A stretch of DNA of 64,000 bases from Flavobacterium tibetense (GCF_003293845.1 NZ_QLST01000005.1:62001-126000); one strand, 5' to 3'. Shown: positions 17,114 to 25,390, counted from the stretch's first letter. Notes: generated from the letters alone by a model not told the origin. Translations and numbers: made by a program.

Positions 17114-18535
17114 ATGACCTTAGCGACTTACACCAAAGAGTTTTCATATAACCTTCGATTGGCCTATCCTATTATTTTGGGAATGTTAGGTCATACGGTT
17201 GTGGGAATTGTTGATAACATCATGGTTGGGAAATTAGGTCCAGCGGAATTGGCAGCGGTTTCTTTGGGAAATAGCTTTGTATTTATTGCGATGTCATTAG
17301 GAATTGGTTTTTCAACAGCAATCACACCATTAGTTGCAGAAGCCGATGGGAAAAATGATGTAGAAAAGGGGAGAAGTGCTTTCCATCACGGATTGTATTT
17401 ATGTACGATTTTAGGTATTGTACTATTTGGGATTATCTATTTTTCAAAGCCATTAATCGCTTATATGGGACAACCAGAACATGTGGTAACATTGGCAAAA
17501 CCGTATTTAGATATTGTTGCTTTTTCGTTGATTCCGTTAATTATGTTTCAGGCTTACAAACAGTTTGCTGATGGAATGAGCGAAACTAAATATTCCATGT
17601 GGGCAACCATTTTAGCAAATATTGTGAATGTAGTTTTGAATTATTTACTAATTTATGGTATTTGGATTTTTCCTGAATTAGGAATTATTGGTGCAGCTAT
17701 TGGAACTATCGCTTCCCGTTTTGTGATGTTGGGCTACATGCATTATATGATGAATTTGAAAAAGAAATTTCATCCGTATTTCAAAGGATTCTCATTCAAA
17801 GAAATTAAACGCGAAGTGAATCTAACCATCATTCGATTAGGAACGCCATCCGCTATGCAAATGTTTTTTGAAGTCGCACTTTTTACAGGAGCAATCTGGC
17901 TTTCGGGTCGATTGGGAACTACTAGTCAAGCGGCGAATCAAATTGCCTTGAGTTTGGCGTCGTTTACGTTTATGTTTGCCATGGGATTGAGTGTAGCAGC
18001 GATGATTCGTGTAGGAAATCAAAAAGGTTTGGAAGATTATAAGAAACTTAGAATTGTAGCGCTATCGATTTTTTTATTGGCCACATTTCTAGAAATAATT
18101 TTTGCTCTGATTTTCGTTTTGTTTCACCAATATTTACCCCAACTTTTTGTAAACCTAAACGATGCGACTACTTTGGTAGAAAGTCAGGAAGTAATGGCTA
18201 TTGCTGCCAATTTATTATTAGTTGCGGCAGTATTTCAAATTTCAGATGGATTACAAGTTGTAGTTTTAGGAGCCTTGAGAGGATTGCAAGATGTAAAAAT
18301 TCCAATGTACATGACTTTTGTGGCGTATTGGGTAATAGGATTTCCAATTTCAATCTATTTAGGATTGTATACTGATTTGAAAGCCGTGGGAATTTGGATA
18401 GGATTATTGGCTGGATTAACAGCCGCCGCAATATTTTTGTATATTCGCTTTAATTATCTAACGAAAAAAATGATTCAAGAACAAGTACTAGAACAAGAAC
18501 AAGAACAAGTACAATTTCAAGTTCAAAAACAATAA
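17114..18535 (+). CDS. MATE-family multidrug/Na+ exporter
   Basis: MATE transporters export cationic drugs or metabolites using sodium or proton gradients. The 473-residue protein has the expected twelve membrane helices in two similar halves. Helix 1 is LAYPIILGMLGHTVVGIVDN with the typical following DNIMVGKLGPAELAAVSLG, and the second half begins near GTPSAMQMFFEVALFTGAIW. I choose the ATG at 17114. The last 20 residues are almost only Glu, Gln and Val and are encoded by a DNA word repeat (CAAGAACAAGAACAAG), so the natural C-terminus seems to have been replaced or extended by repeat DNA. Confidence 0.93.
   Translation: MTLATYTKEFSYNLRLAYPIILGMLGHTVVGIVDNIMVGKLGPAELAAVSLGNSFVFIAMSLGIGFSTAITPLVAEADGKNDVEKGRSAFHHGLYLCTILGIVLFGIIYFSKPLIAYMGQPEHVVTLAKPYLDIVAFSLIPLIMFQAYKQFADGMSETKYSMWATILANIVNVVLNYLLIYGIWIFPELGIIGAAIGTIASRFVMLGYMHYMMNLKKKFHPYFKGFSFKEIKREVNLTIIRLGTPSAMQMFFEVALFTGAIWLSGRLGTTSQAANQIALSLASFTFMFAMGLSVAAMIRVGNQKGLEDYKKLRIVALSIFLLATFLEIIFALIFVLFHQYLPQLFVNLNDATTLVESQEVMAIAANLLLVAAVFQISDGLQVVVLGALRGLQDVKIPMYMTFVAYWVIGFPISIYLGLYTDLKAVGIWIGLLAGLTAAAIFLYIRFNYLTKKMIQEQVLEQEQEQVQFQVQKQ
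18478..18535. repeat. Word repeat inside the 3' end of the MATE gene
   Basis: Units of CAAGAACAAG, GTACTAGAACAAG and TTTCAAGTTCAAAAACAA run to the stop codon and encode the Q/E-rich tail. They are the inverse of the words at 16040-16090. Confidence 0.7.
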
Positions 18536-18568
18536 ACAACAAACAAAAAACTATAAACATTAAATAAA

Positions 18569-18799
18569 ATGGATTTACCAAAATTTGTAATCGGAGACAA
18601 TACCGATTTTCCTGATGATATTTTTATTATTCATTTAGAATTTCCAAGATTCGTAATCAATTTGAAAGATGACGAAGTAGAATTTTTAGAAGACATCGAA
18701 GAAGAAGACGAAAAAGAATTAGAATCAGAAATGGAACATTTAATTACCATTGCTGGAGAATTCTACGATAGAGAAATGGAGCGTTACGAACAAGAGTAA
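18569..18799 (+). CDS. Small acidic protein of unknown function
   Basis: A 76-residue, very acidic protein starting MDLPKFVIGDNTDFPDDIF. A beta-rich N-terminal half (residues 1-36) is followed by a Glu/Asp-rich stretch and a C-terminal helix, EHLITIAGEFYDREMERYEQ. I do not recognise a named domain. It is 33 bases downstream of the MATE gene on the same strand and could be co-transcribed. Coding potential is supported by the full-length frame, normal codon use and the absence of repeat DNA inside it. Confidence 0.65.
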   Translation: MDLPKFVIGDNTDFPDDIFIIHLEFPRFVINLKDDEVEFLEDIEEEDEKELESEMEHLITIAGEFYDREMERYEQE

Positions 18800-18810
18800 T
18801 CAAAGATTAC

Positions 18811-18846
18811 GTTCCCGTAGCGACAAGTCATTGACTTATCCGTACT
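18811..18846. repeat. Small palindromic intergenic repeat
   Basis: GTTCCCGTAGCGACAAGTC runs into a near-palindrome centred on AAGTCATTGACTT. There is no T run, so it is not a terminator. It fills the convergent gap between the acidic-protein gene and meaB. I recall similar units in other Flavobacterium spacers, which I cannot check here. Confidence 0.5.
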
Positions 18847-18850
18847 AATA

Positions 18851-19936
18851 TCATTTATTAAAATATTCTTCCAATAAATTTACAGCCGCTGCAAAAGGTG
18901 AAATTTCATTGTTTTGCACGGCTTTTTTGTTTTCTTCCAATGATTGTATGATGTTCGGATGATTGTAAAAATGCGATTTCAATTGTTCGTTTATCGTTTC
19001 CATCATCCAAAATTGGTTTTGATTTTGTCTTTTTTCTTCGAAATAGTGATTGGATTTTACCAATTCGAAATACTCCGAAATAATTTCCCAAACGTTGTCA
19101 ATTCCTGTTTTTTCGAAAGCGCTACAAGTCGTTACTTTTGGAATCCAACCTGAAGATTTGGCTGGAAATAAATGCAATGCTCTATTGAATTCGGTTTTGG
19201 CTAATTTGGCTTTGGCAATGTTATCGCCATCGGCTTTGTTGATTACGATAGTATCCGCCATTTCCATGATGCCGCGCTTGATCCCTTGTAATTCATCGCC
19301 AGCGCCTGAAATTTTCAACAACAAAAAGAAATCTACCATACTGTGGACGGCAGTTTCGCTTTGACCCACACCAACTGTTTCAATAATAATCGTATCAAAT
19401 CCGCAAGCTTCACAAAGAATGATAGTTTCACGCGTTTTTCTTGCAACTCCGCCTAATGTATCGCCCGAAGCACTTGGTCGGATATAAGCATTTTCATCTT
19501 TTACCAATTCTTCCATTCGGGTTTTATCGCCCAAAATACTGCCGTGACTAATCGATGAACTTGGGTCAACCGCCAAAACAGCGACTTTCTTTCCAATGGA
19601 AGTCAAATATTTACCAAAAGCTTCAATAAACGTACTTTTCCCAACGCCAGGAACACCAGTAATTCCAATACGAACCGATTGATTGGCATGCGGCAAGCAA
19701 CCTTTAATTACTTCATTGGCTTTGGCTAAATGTTCAGGATTCGTACTTTCTACCAAAGTTATAGCGCGACTCAAAGCCGTTTTATCACCTTTCAAAATTC
19801 CAGCTACTAATTCTTCGGCCGAAGGTTGTTTTCTTCGGAATTGCTGAATTTGGCTAGCTACAACGCTACTCAAAGTTTCGGGTTGTTCCACGCCGTGAAT
19901 TTCTGAAAGTGCGGATTTTTTCTTTGGTGTTTTCAA
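18851..19936 (-). CDS. meaB: Methylmalonyl-CoA mutase-associated GTPase MeaB
   Basis: MeaB protects and reloads the B12-dependent methylmalonyl-CoA mutase. The 361-residue protein has G1 GVPGVGKSTF, the base-switch region VLAVDPSSSISHGSILGDKT, ETVGVGQSE at the G3 position and the G4 motif NKADG, all typical of the MeaB/ArgK group. An N-terminal helical part (about 1-85) and a C-terminal dimerisation part flank the G domain. The mutase genes are not adjacent. The cobalamin adenosyltransferase at 29353 and the carboxylase at 57278-61021 fit the same pathway. Confidence 0.92.
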   Translation of the reverse strand: MKTPKKKSALSEIHGVEQPETLSSVVASQIQQFRRKQPSAEELVAGILKGDKTALSRAITLVESTNPEHLAKANEVIKGCLPHANQSVRIGITGVPGVGKSTFIEAFGKYLTSIGKKVAVLAVDPSSSISHGSILGDKTRMEELVKDENAYIRPSASGDTLGGVARKTRETIILCEACGFDTIIIETVGVGQSETAVHSMVDFFLLLKISGAGDELQGIKRGIMEMADTIVINKADGDNIAKAKLAKTEFNRALHLFPAKSSGWIPKVTTCSAFEKTGIDNVWEIISEYFELVKSNHYFEEKRQNQNQFWMMETINEQLKSHFYNHPNIIQSLEENKKAVQNNEISPFAAAVNLLEEYFNK

Positions 19937-20005
19937 AAGACAATTACTTTGTGTAAAAATACAAAAATTGTAGGAATATAAAACATCGAAATCTCAAGGT
20001 TTAAT

Positions 20006-20013
20006 TACCTTTG
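20006..20013 (+). promoter_or_regulatory. -7 box for the AEC transporter gene
   Basis: TACCTTTG lies 18 bases before the ATG at 20032. No TTG sits at the preferred distance. Confidence 0.4.
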
Positions 20014-20031
20014 TATTCTTGATTTCAGTAC

Positions 20032-20940
20032 ATGGAAAACATCCTACTTTTATTTTTGTGTTTGCTTTTGGGTGTTGCGCTTCAAAAAGTGCCACAATTT
20101 CCAAAAAACGCTTACCAAAGTTTGAACCAATACGTCATTTATGTTTCGCTTCCGGCTTTGGCGTTGTATTACATTCCAAAAATTACCATTTCATTAGCTT
20201 TGCTTTATCCGTTAGGAATTGCTTGGCTGGGATTTGGACTATCTTTTGTGTTTTTTTACGCTTTAGGAACCTATTTCAAATGGTCGAAAAAATTAACAGG
20301 TTGTTTGATTTTAACCGCTGGTTTGAGCAATACGTCTTTCGTAGGATTTCCCATTATTGAAGCTTTATATGGAGCGGAAGGTTTGAAAACCGCCATAATT
20401 GTTGACCAACCGGGTTCATTTGTAGTGGTAACCACATTAGGAATTTTAGTGGCTGCCAGTTTTTCAAGAGGCAATTTAAGTACGTCTGAAATTCTGATGA
20501 AAATTGTAAAGTTTCCACCTTTTATCGCTTTCACAATTGCATTATTTTTTACGATTTTTTCTTTTGAATTTCCCAATGCTTTACAAAACGCTTTCTTACG
20601 AATTGGAAATACGGTAACGCCAGTAGCATTGGTAGCTGTTGGTTTGCAATTGAAAATTGACAAGAAGAGTAAACATTGGTCTTTTTTAGGTTTGGGATTG
20701 TTTTTCAAACTGCTCATAATGCCCGCATTTTTCTATCTGTTATACAAAATAATTTTAGGAGGAAATGGTTTAGAAATCAACGTTTCCATTCTAGAATCAG
20801 CGATGGCACCAATGATTACAGGAACTATTTTAGCTGCCAATTACGGTTTAAAACCTAAACTAAGTAGCATGATGGTGGGTGTTGGAATTCCGTTGTCTTT
20901 GATTACTGTTGCTTTTTGGTATTTTATTTTGAAGTTGTAG
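20032..20940 (+). CDS. AEC-family (auxin efflux carrier-like) permease
   Basis: A 302-residue membrane protein with about ten helices in two halves and a polar break in the middle. This is the layout of the AEC/Mem_trans family that in bacteria includes malonate and malate carriers. It starts MENILLLFLCLLLGVALQ. Conserved features include NTSFVGFPIIEALYGAEGLK in the first half and the glycine-rich GTILAANYGLKPKLSSMMV near the end. The substrate cannot be inferred. It is divergent from meaB. Confidence 0.87.
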   Translation: MENILLLFLCLLLGVALQKVPQFPKNAYQSLNQYVIYVSLPALALYYIPKITISLALLYPLGIAWLGFGLSFVFFYALGTYFKWSKKLTGCLILTAGLSNTSFVGFPIIEALYGAEGLKTAIIVDQPGSFVVVTTLGILVAASFSRGNLSTSEILMKIVKFPPFIAFTIALFFTIFSFEFPNALQNAFLRIGNTVTPVALVAVGLQLKIDKKSKHWSFLGLGLFFKLLIMPAFFYLLYKIILGGNGLEINVSILESAMAPMITGTILAANYGLKPKLSSMMVGVGIPLSLITVAFWYFILKL

Positions 20941-20948
20941 TTTATTGT

Positions 20949-21180
20949 TTGTAACACAAAGTTTCACAAAGTTTAGCACGAAGTTGCGCTAAGTTTTTAA
21001 AACATAAAAGTCATATAAGTTAAAATTGTATTGATTGTGTTTTAAAGTTCATAAAAGAGACGCTTTCAGCGTGACAAGTTTGTGTTTTGTTGCTCAAAGT
21101 TGCTCAAAGTTTAACACAAAGTCACACTAAGTTTTTTGAATCCTTTGCGGTTTAGCGCCTTTGTGGCTAAAAAATCTGTG
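20949..21180. repeat. Word-repeat spacer, CACAAAG type
   Basis: The spacer begins with TTGTAACACAAAGTTTCACA and contains GTTGCTCAAAGTTGCTCAAAG and AACACAAAGTCACACTAAG. It ends with the inverse form TTTGCGGTTTAGCGCCTTTG. A small hairpin ACGCT-TTC-AGCGT lies near 21060-21073. The same words are found at 24897-25265, 32022-32121 and 59375-59470. Confidence 0.7.
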
Positions 21181-21226
21181 TTCCAAAAAACAAAAATTAG
21201 TTATCTTTACACATCAATTCCATACT

Positions 21227-22624
21227 ATGAATCCTGAAATTATCAACCAACTACAAGCTATTGTTGGATCGAATTATATTTTTACTGACGTTGCCACAAG
21301 AACGGATTACGGACATGACGAAACGGAAGATTTGAACTTTCCGCCGCAAGTCGTGGTGAAACCAGCAACAACGGAAGAAGTCGCACAAATCCTAAAGATT
21401 TCCAATACGTATAAAATTCCAACAGTTCCTATTGGTGGAAGAACGGGTTTGAGCGGTGGTGCTTTAGCCATTTATGGTGGCATTGCGATTTCAATGGAAC
21501 GATTCAATAAGATTTTGGAAGTTGACGAGAAAAATCTTCAAGTTACTACCGAACCTGGTGTAATTACGCAAGTTCTTCGCGAAGCTGTTGCCGAAAAAGG
21601 CTTGTTTTATCCTGTTGATCCTAGTAGTATGGGAAGTTGTTTTATTGGCGGAAATATTGCGGAAAATTCGGGTGGCGCTAGAGCTTTGAAATATGGTGTA
21701 ACCAAAGATTATGTGCTGAATTTAGAAGTTGTTTTACCAACAGGCGATATCATTTGGACAGGAGCCAATACATTGAAAAACTCAACCGGTTATAATTTGA
21801 CACAATTGCTTGTTGGAAGTGAAGGAACTTTGGGAATTGTTACTAAAATTGTCTTGAAATTATTGCCTCAAAACAAACATAATGTATTGCTTTTAGTTCC
21901 ATTTTATAAAGCGGAGCAAGCATGTGAAGCGGTTTCGGCTATTTTTAGAGCAGGAATTACGCCAAGTGCTTTGGAATTCATGGAACGCGATGCGATTGAT
22001 TGGACGTTGCGTTACATTGACGGCGTAAATATAGAAATTAAGGAAAATATTGCGGCTCATTTGTTAATTGAAGTGGATGGGAATTATCCTGAAATTTTGA
22101 TGCAAGAAGCGGAACAAATTTTAAATGTGGTAGAACAATTTGAAATTGATGAGGTTTTATTCGCCGATACTGAAGAACAGAAAAACGCTTTGTGGAAAAT
22201 GCGTAGGGCAGTGGGTGAAGCTGTAAAATCGAATTCGGTTTATAAGGAAGAAGATACGGTGGTTCCAAGATATGAATTGCCAAAATTATTACACGGAATT
22301 AAAGCAATTGGCAAGAAATACGGTTTTCACTCCGTATGTTATGGTCATGCGGGCGATGGCAATTTGCATGTAAACATCATCAAAGGTGAAATGAGCGATG
22401 CCAATTGGAATACCGAAGTTCCCAAAGGCATTCGCGAGATTTTTGAATTGACCGTGCAATTGAAAGGAACGTTATCTGGCGAACACGGCATTGGTTTGGT
22501 ACAAAAAAACTATATGGATATTGCTTTTTCCAAAGTGCATTTGGAATTAATGGAACGCATCAAAGCTATTTTTGACCCCAATAATGTATTGAATCCAGGG
22601 AAGATTTTTCCTGATGGGGAATAG
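21227..22624 (+). CDS. FAD-linked oxidase, GlcD/D-lactate dehydrogenase type
   Basis: The protein belongs to the FAD-dependent 2-hydroxyacid oxidases (glycolate oxidase GlcD, D-lactate dehydrogenase Dld). Residues about 35-215 form the FAD-binding PCMH domain, with VPIGGRTGLSGGALAIYGG, DPSSMGSCFIGGNIAENSGG and VGSEGTLGIV. The C-terminal domain has the metal-binding HAGDGNLHVNI and GEHGIGLVQKNYM. I start it at 21227 (465 residues, MNPEIINQLQ). The upstream in-frame extension to 21161 is repeat DNA. Without GlcE/GlcF neighbours, a single-subunit D-lactate-type enzyme is the more likely role. Confidence 0.9.
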   Translation: MNPEIINQLQAIVGSNYIFTDVATRTDYGHDETEDLNFPPQVVVKPATTEEVAQILKISNTYKIPTVPIGGRTGLSGGALAIYGGIAISMERFNKILEVDEKNLQVTTEPGVITQVLREAVAEKGLFYPVDPSSMGSCFIGGNIAENSGGARALKYGVTKDYVLNLEVVLPTGDIIWTGANTLKNSTGYNLTQLLVGSEGTLGIVTKIVLKLLPQNKHNVLLLVPFYKAEQACEAVSAIFRAGITPSALEFMERDAIDWTLRYIDGVNIEIKENIAAHLLIEVDGNYPEILMQEAEQILNVVEQFEIDEVLFADTEEQKNALWKMRRAVGEAVKSNSVYKEEDTVVPRYELPKLLHGIKAIGKKYGFHSVCYGHAGDGNLHVNIIKGEMSDANWNTEVPKGIREIFELTVQLKGTLSGEHGIGLVQKNYMDIAFSKVHLELMERIKAIFDPNNVLNPGKIFPDGE

Positions 22625-22629
22625 CTTAT

Positions 22630-23604
22630 TTAGAATAATTTAGTTTGTCTGTTTTCAGGTTCGTTTGATAAAATTTCAATAAATTTTATCCTTGGACGCT
22701 TTTCTATAAATTCACCTGTTTTTTTATCTAATCTGTCAATGTATCCTTTTATTATACAATTTGTGAAAAGTACATTTTTAAATTCTTTTACATTTCCAGT
22801 TGTTGGATAAGAAGTTAAAATGTGTCCTTCATATAAAAATCCAATAGTATTTGATTTTTCATTTCCTCGTGTTATGTGTCCTTCAAGTTCAATATAAGAA
22901 TTATGAATTAATTCGGGGAAAAGTGTCTCATCAGATTCTTCTGTGGGAATAAAAATTTGTTTTTCAATATTGTTAATTCTTACAAATTCAAATTTATTAC
23001 TTACAGTATCATTATATCCTATAACTAGTTCTCTTTCTTCATCTATAACTTTTGCTAAATTTGAAAATAATTTATCTGGACAATTCGAAAATATTTCCAA
23101 ATATTGATATGGAACAGTTAATATTTCTCCTTTATAATTTGTAATTAAAACTTCTGTATTGTTTTTTGTAAATTTTAGGTTTTCAAATTTTTTCTTAGTT
23201 AATGTACCTAAATGTTTAGAAATTTTTAAAACCCAAGTCATTGCAACAAATGACTTCTTAAAAACATCTTTGAAACCAATATCTTTAAAATCATTTTTTG
23301 CCATTTCACTTAAAGCACTTCCAAAATATTTGGAAGCTCCCCATGCAAGTGCTGTTTTTATTAAGATTGCGTCAAAATTTTCTAAAAAAATTGTTTCCCA
23401 GCTTCCTTTTCTTATTCGAACTGGAATTTCAAATTCAACTTTTCTGAATTTTTTATCTTCTTGATAAAGGAAATATCTTAAAGATTCGTCAATTCCAATA
23501 AGAGCTTCGCCAGCTTTTCTAGCATCAAGAAAGCCATCTTTCACTAATTCGCCTTCATATTTTATATGAGCAAAAATTTCGTTTTTTTCTTTATCAGTAT
23601 CCAA
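22630..23604 (-). CDS. Hypothetical protein, 324 residues
   Basis: I do not recognise this protein. It is soluble, with no signal. The N-terminal half starts from EIFAHIKYEGELVKDGFLDA and has a hydrophobic helix around IKTALAWGASKYFGSAL. The C-terminal half (about 190-324) is beta-rich, with FIPTEESDETLFPELIHN and IELEGHITRGNEKSNTIGF. It converges with the oxidase gene with only 5 bases between stops. The DNA is distinctly AT-rich compared with the oxidase gene, which fits an accessory gene, although no mobility gene is nearby. Confidence 0.7.
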   Translation of the reverse strand: MDTDKEKNEIFAHIKYEGELVKDGFLDARKAGEALIGIDESLRYFLYQEDKKFRKVEFEIPVRIRKGSWETIFLENFDAILIKTALAWGASKYFGSALSEMAKNDFKDIGFKDVFKKSFVAMTWVLKISKHLGTLTKKKFENLKFTKNNTEVLITNYKGEILTVPYQYLEIFSNCPDKLFSNLAKVIDEERELVIGYNDTVSNKFEFVRINNIEKQIFIPTEESDETLFPELIHNSYIELEGHITRGNEKSNTIGFLYEGHILTSYPTTGNVKEFKNVLFTNCIIKGYIDRLDKKTGEFIEKRPRIKFIEILSNEPENRQTKLF

Positions 23605-23675
23605 TAACTATATTTTTTATATAATAACTTTTTTTTTAAAATCAATGTCAATTATTTACTTTAAATCATATATGA

Positions 23676-24077
23676 CTACTTCCCCAAAAACTCCACCAAA
23701 TTCGCATCCGCATTTTTGAACGTTGGTGGTTGTTCAATGATGCTGGCAACACGTTTTTTGTTTAATTTCATGGTAATATCAGCTTCCGTAGTAAATAACA
23801 AAGCGGTTAAAAACGGGTTGTTGATGTGCGGAATTAGCTCAGCTTCTAAATCGGCTAAATCGCAAATTTTTACCAATTCCTGTTTTTCGGTGGTGTAAAT
23901 TTTATACGTCATGGTCAACTTTAGCACGTTGTCTTCTACTATCGTTTTTACGTAAATGTTTTGTAATTCGGGTTTTCCCACGGTTTTGGCTAGTGTTAAT
24001 TTGGCAAAAGTTCCATTGGCAATACTAGCTCTAACGTGGTTAAAAAACTCGGTATAGGTGATGTTGTTTTCGTTCAT
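23676..24077 (-). CDS. Hypothetical protein, 133 residues
   Basis: A soluble, mixed alpha-beta protein starting MNENNITYTEFFNHVRASIA, with no signal and no recognised domain. The repeated pattern of beta strands (FAKLTLAKTVG, IYVKTIVEDNVLKLTMTYKI) followed by a helix and ALLFTTEADITMKLNKKRVA suggests one compact domain. It lies one base downstream of the secreted-protein gene at 24079 and is almost certainly in the same operon. The two products would be in different compartments, since only the upstream one has a signal peptide. Confidence 0.65.
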   Translation of the reverse strand: MNENNITYTEFFNHVRASIANGTFAKLTLAKTVGKPELQNIYVKTIVEDNVLKLTMTYKIYTTEKQELVKICDLADLEAELIPHINNPFLTALLFTTEADITMKLNKKRVASIIEQPPTFKNADANLVEFLGK

Positions 24078-24078
24078 G

Positions 24079-24651
24079 TTATAATCCTAAAGCTTTTTTG
24101 GTTTCTTCATCAAAAATCATTGCGAACAAACGATTTTCTTTGTCTTTGTTTAGAAATTTCCATTTGTTGTTGGTCACTTCATCCGCTACAGCAATTAATG
24201 TTGCGCGAATTTTAATGGTAAAAGAATTGGTCGCTTCGTCAAACGTAACCTCGGTTGCTTCCATTGAGGTTTTGAAAATGTCTATCATCATGTTCACATC
24301 TTCACCCATAGGTTCTACAAAAGTCATTCGCATTACATTGTCGTGATCAATCATACAAAAGCTTTTTTTACCAATTTTTTTAATTTCGCCAAAAGTAAAG
24401 TTAGGAGTTGTTTCCACCATTTTGATAGCAAATTGCTCGGTTTCCATCATTTGCTCCATCATTTGTTTCATTTGCTCTCTTGGAATAATATCGAAAACTT
24501 TTGGATACGTAGTTTCAAAAATAGCGTCATAATTCATGCTTGCTCCAGCTTTGTAGGCTTTTAAAGCCTCTACTTTCAATACATTCATATCTTGCGCCAC
24601 AACGGAGCTAATAGCTAGAAAGCATACAATAATAAGGGATTTCAATTTCAT
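24079..24651 (-). CDS. Secreted protein of unknown function
   Basis: A 190-residue protein with a typical signal peptide (MKLKSLIIVCFLAISSVVAQ). The mature part is helical at first (NVLKVEALKAYKAGASMNYD, REQMKQMMEQMMETEQFAIK), then beta-rich with repeated Met residues. It resembles exported Bacteroidota proteins without assigned function, and I cannot name a family with confidence. It has its own -7 box (minus-strand TATCTTTG, 24684-24677) 26 bases before the ATG and leads a two-gene operon. Confidence 0.7.
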   Translation of the reverse strand: MKLKSLIIVCFLAISSVVAQDMNVLKVEALKAYKAGASMNYDAIFETTYPKVFDIIPREQMKQMMEQMMETEQFAIKMVETTPNFTFGEIKKIGKKSFCMIDHDNVMRMTFVEPMGEDVNMMIDIFKTSMEATEVTFDEATNSFTIKIRATLIAVADEVTNNKWKFLNKDKENRLFAMIFDEETKKALGL

Positions 24652-24676
24652 AGTGTTTATTTTTTTGTAGAATTAC

Positions 24677-24684
24677 CAAAGATA
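24677..24684 (-). promoter_or_regulatory. -7 box for the secreted-protein operon
   Basis: The minus strand reads TATCTTTG, a perfect box. The -33 position falls inside the terminator at 24691-24715 and is not a clean TTG. Confidence 0.45.
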
Positions 24685-24715
24685 AAAAATCCCCAACTAC
24701 TTATCATAGTTGAGG
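24684..24715 (-). terminator. Terminator of the 36-residue gene
   Basis: On the minus strand CCTCAACTA (24715-24707) pairs with TAGTTGGGG (24699-24691) apart from one mismatch, followed by ATTTTTTAT. It overlaps the -7 box of the next leftward operon. Confidence 0.65.
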
Positions 24716-24723
24716 AGAAATAT

Positions 24724-24834
24724 TTAATCTCTTTTAGGCGTATTTTTCTTTTGTCGTTTGTCTTCTTTCTTTTCTTTGGCCGTTTTTAACGGTTCTTTTT
24801 TTGCTGTTTTCTTAGCATCTTGACTTTTTGCCAT
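24724..24834 (-). CDS. Very small lysine-rich protein
   Basis: A 36-residue ORF reads MAKSQDAKKTAKKEPLKTAK and ends in a further basic stretch before TAA. About 40 percent of the residues are lysine or arginine and there is no hydrophobic segment. It has an ATG, a tight terminator at 24684-24715 and clean coding DNA next to repeat-filled spacer, which together make it believable. It could bind RNA or ribosomes given its charge; that is only an inference. Confidence 0.55.
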   Translation of the reverse strand: MAKSQDAKKTAKKEPLKTAKEKKEDKRQKKNTPKRD

Positions 24835-24896
24835 ATTTTCTATGATTTATTTTAGTAAATATAGGGAATTTTATTTGTTTATTTTTTGTTTCGGGT

Positions 24897-25265
24897 TTGT
24901 AACGCAAAGTTTCACGAAGTTTACACAGAGTTTCACGGAGTTTTTTGAATAGTATTGTATTGAGATCGGAACGCGGATGAAGCGGGTTCTTCGAAGCGCA
25001 GATGATAACGGATTTTTTGAAGTTAAGTTTTGAGCTTGAAATGTTGTAACAAAAAGTTTCACAAAGTTTCACAAAGTTCACACAGAGTTTCACGAAGTTT
25101 TTTGAATTGGATTGTGTTGTAAAGAGTTGCACAGAGGCGTTTCACTTTATTTTTGTTTGAAGTTTTAGGATTGTAACACAAAGTTTCACAAAGTTCACAC
25201 AGAGTTGCACGGAGTTTTTTTGAATTGGATTGTGTTGAGAGAGTTACACAGAGGCATTTCACTTT
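24897..25265. repeat. Three-copy tandem block of CACAAAG words
   Basis: TTGTAAC begins at 24897, 25044 and 25171. Each is followed by CAAAAGTTTCAC/CAAAGTTTCACAAAG variants, then ACACAGAGTTTCACGGAG and TTTTTTGAATTGGATTGTG, in units of 147 and 127 bases that differ by small changes. Between units 1 and 2 lies GAACGCGGATGAAGCGGG...GATAACGG. The gap 24835-25498 holds no credible gene. Confidence 0.75.
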
Positions 25266-25267
25266 GT

Positions 25268-25390
25268 TATTAGAACGCTGATGACTCTGATTTTGCTGAT
25301 GATTACGGATTTTCTTATTGAAACTTATTTATGCTAAAGTTCTTAGAAGGGATTGTCCCCTTGAGGGGACTTTAGGGGTGTTGCGGTGTT
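25268..25390. repeat. Further dispersed repeats before secA end
   Basis: GAACGCTGATGACTCTG...GATTACGG at about 25272-25310 is a variant of the unit at 24970-25010 and of 57014-57050. GTCCCCTTGAGGGGAC at 25355-25370 is a hairpin followed by TTTAGGGGTG, a palindromic intergenic unit. Confidence 0.6.

Noticed and set aside
16040..18535. Composite transposon around ppk2-MATE
   Set aside because: The flanks are inverse word repeats, but there is no transposase and no target-site duplication that I can see, so mobility is not claimed.
24812..25262. Overlapping minus-strand ORFs in the repeat block
   Set aside because: They consist of translated repeats (LRETLCKLRETL-type runs) in several frames and have no independent support.
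24897..25265. Possible CRISPR array
   Set aside because: The units are long, diverged and irregular (147 and 127 bases) with no unique spacers of constant length, and there is no cas gene nearby.
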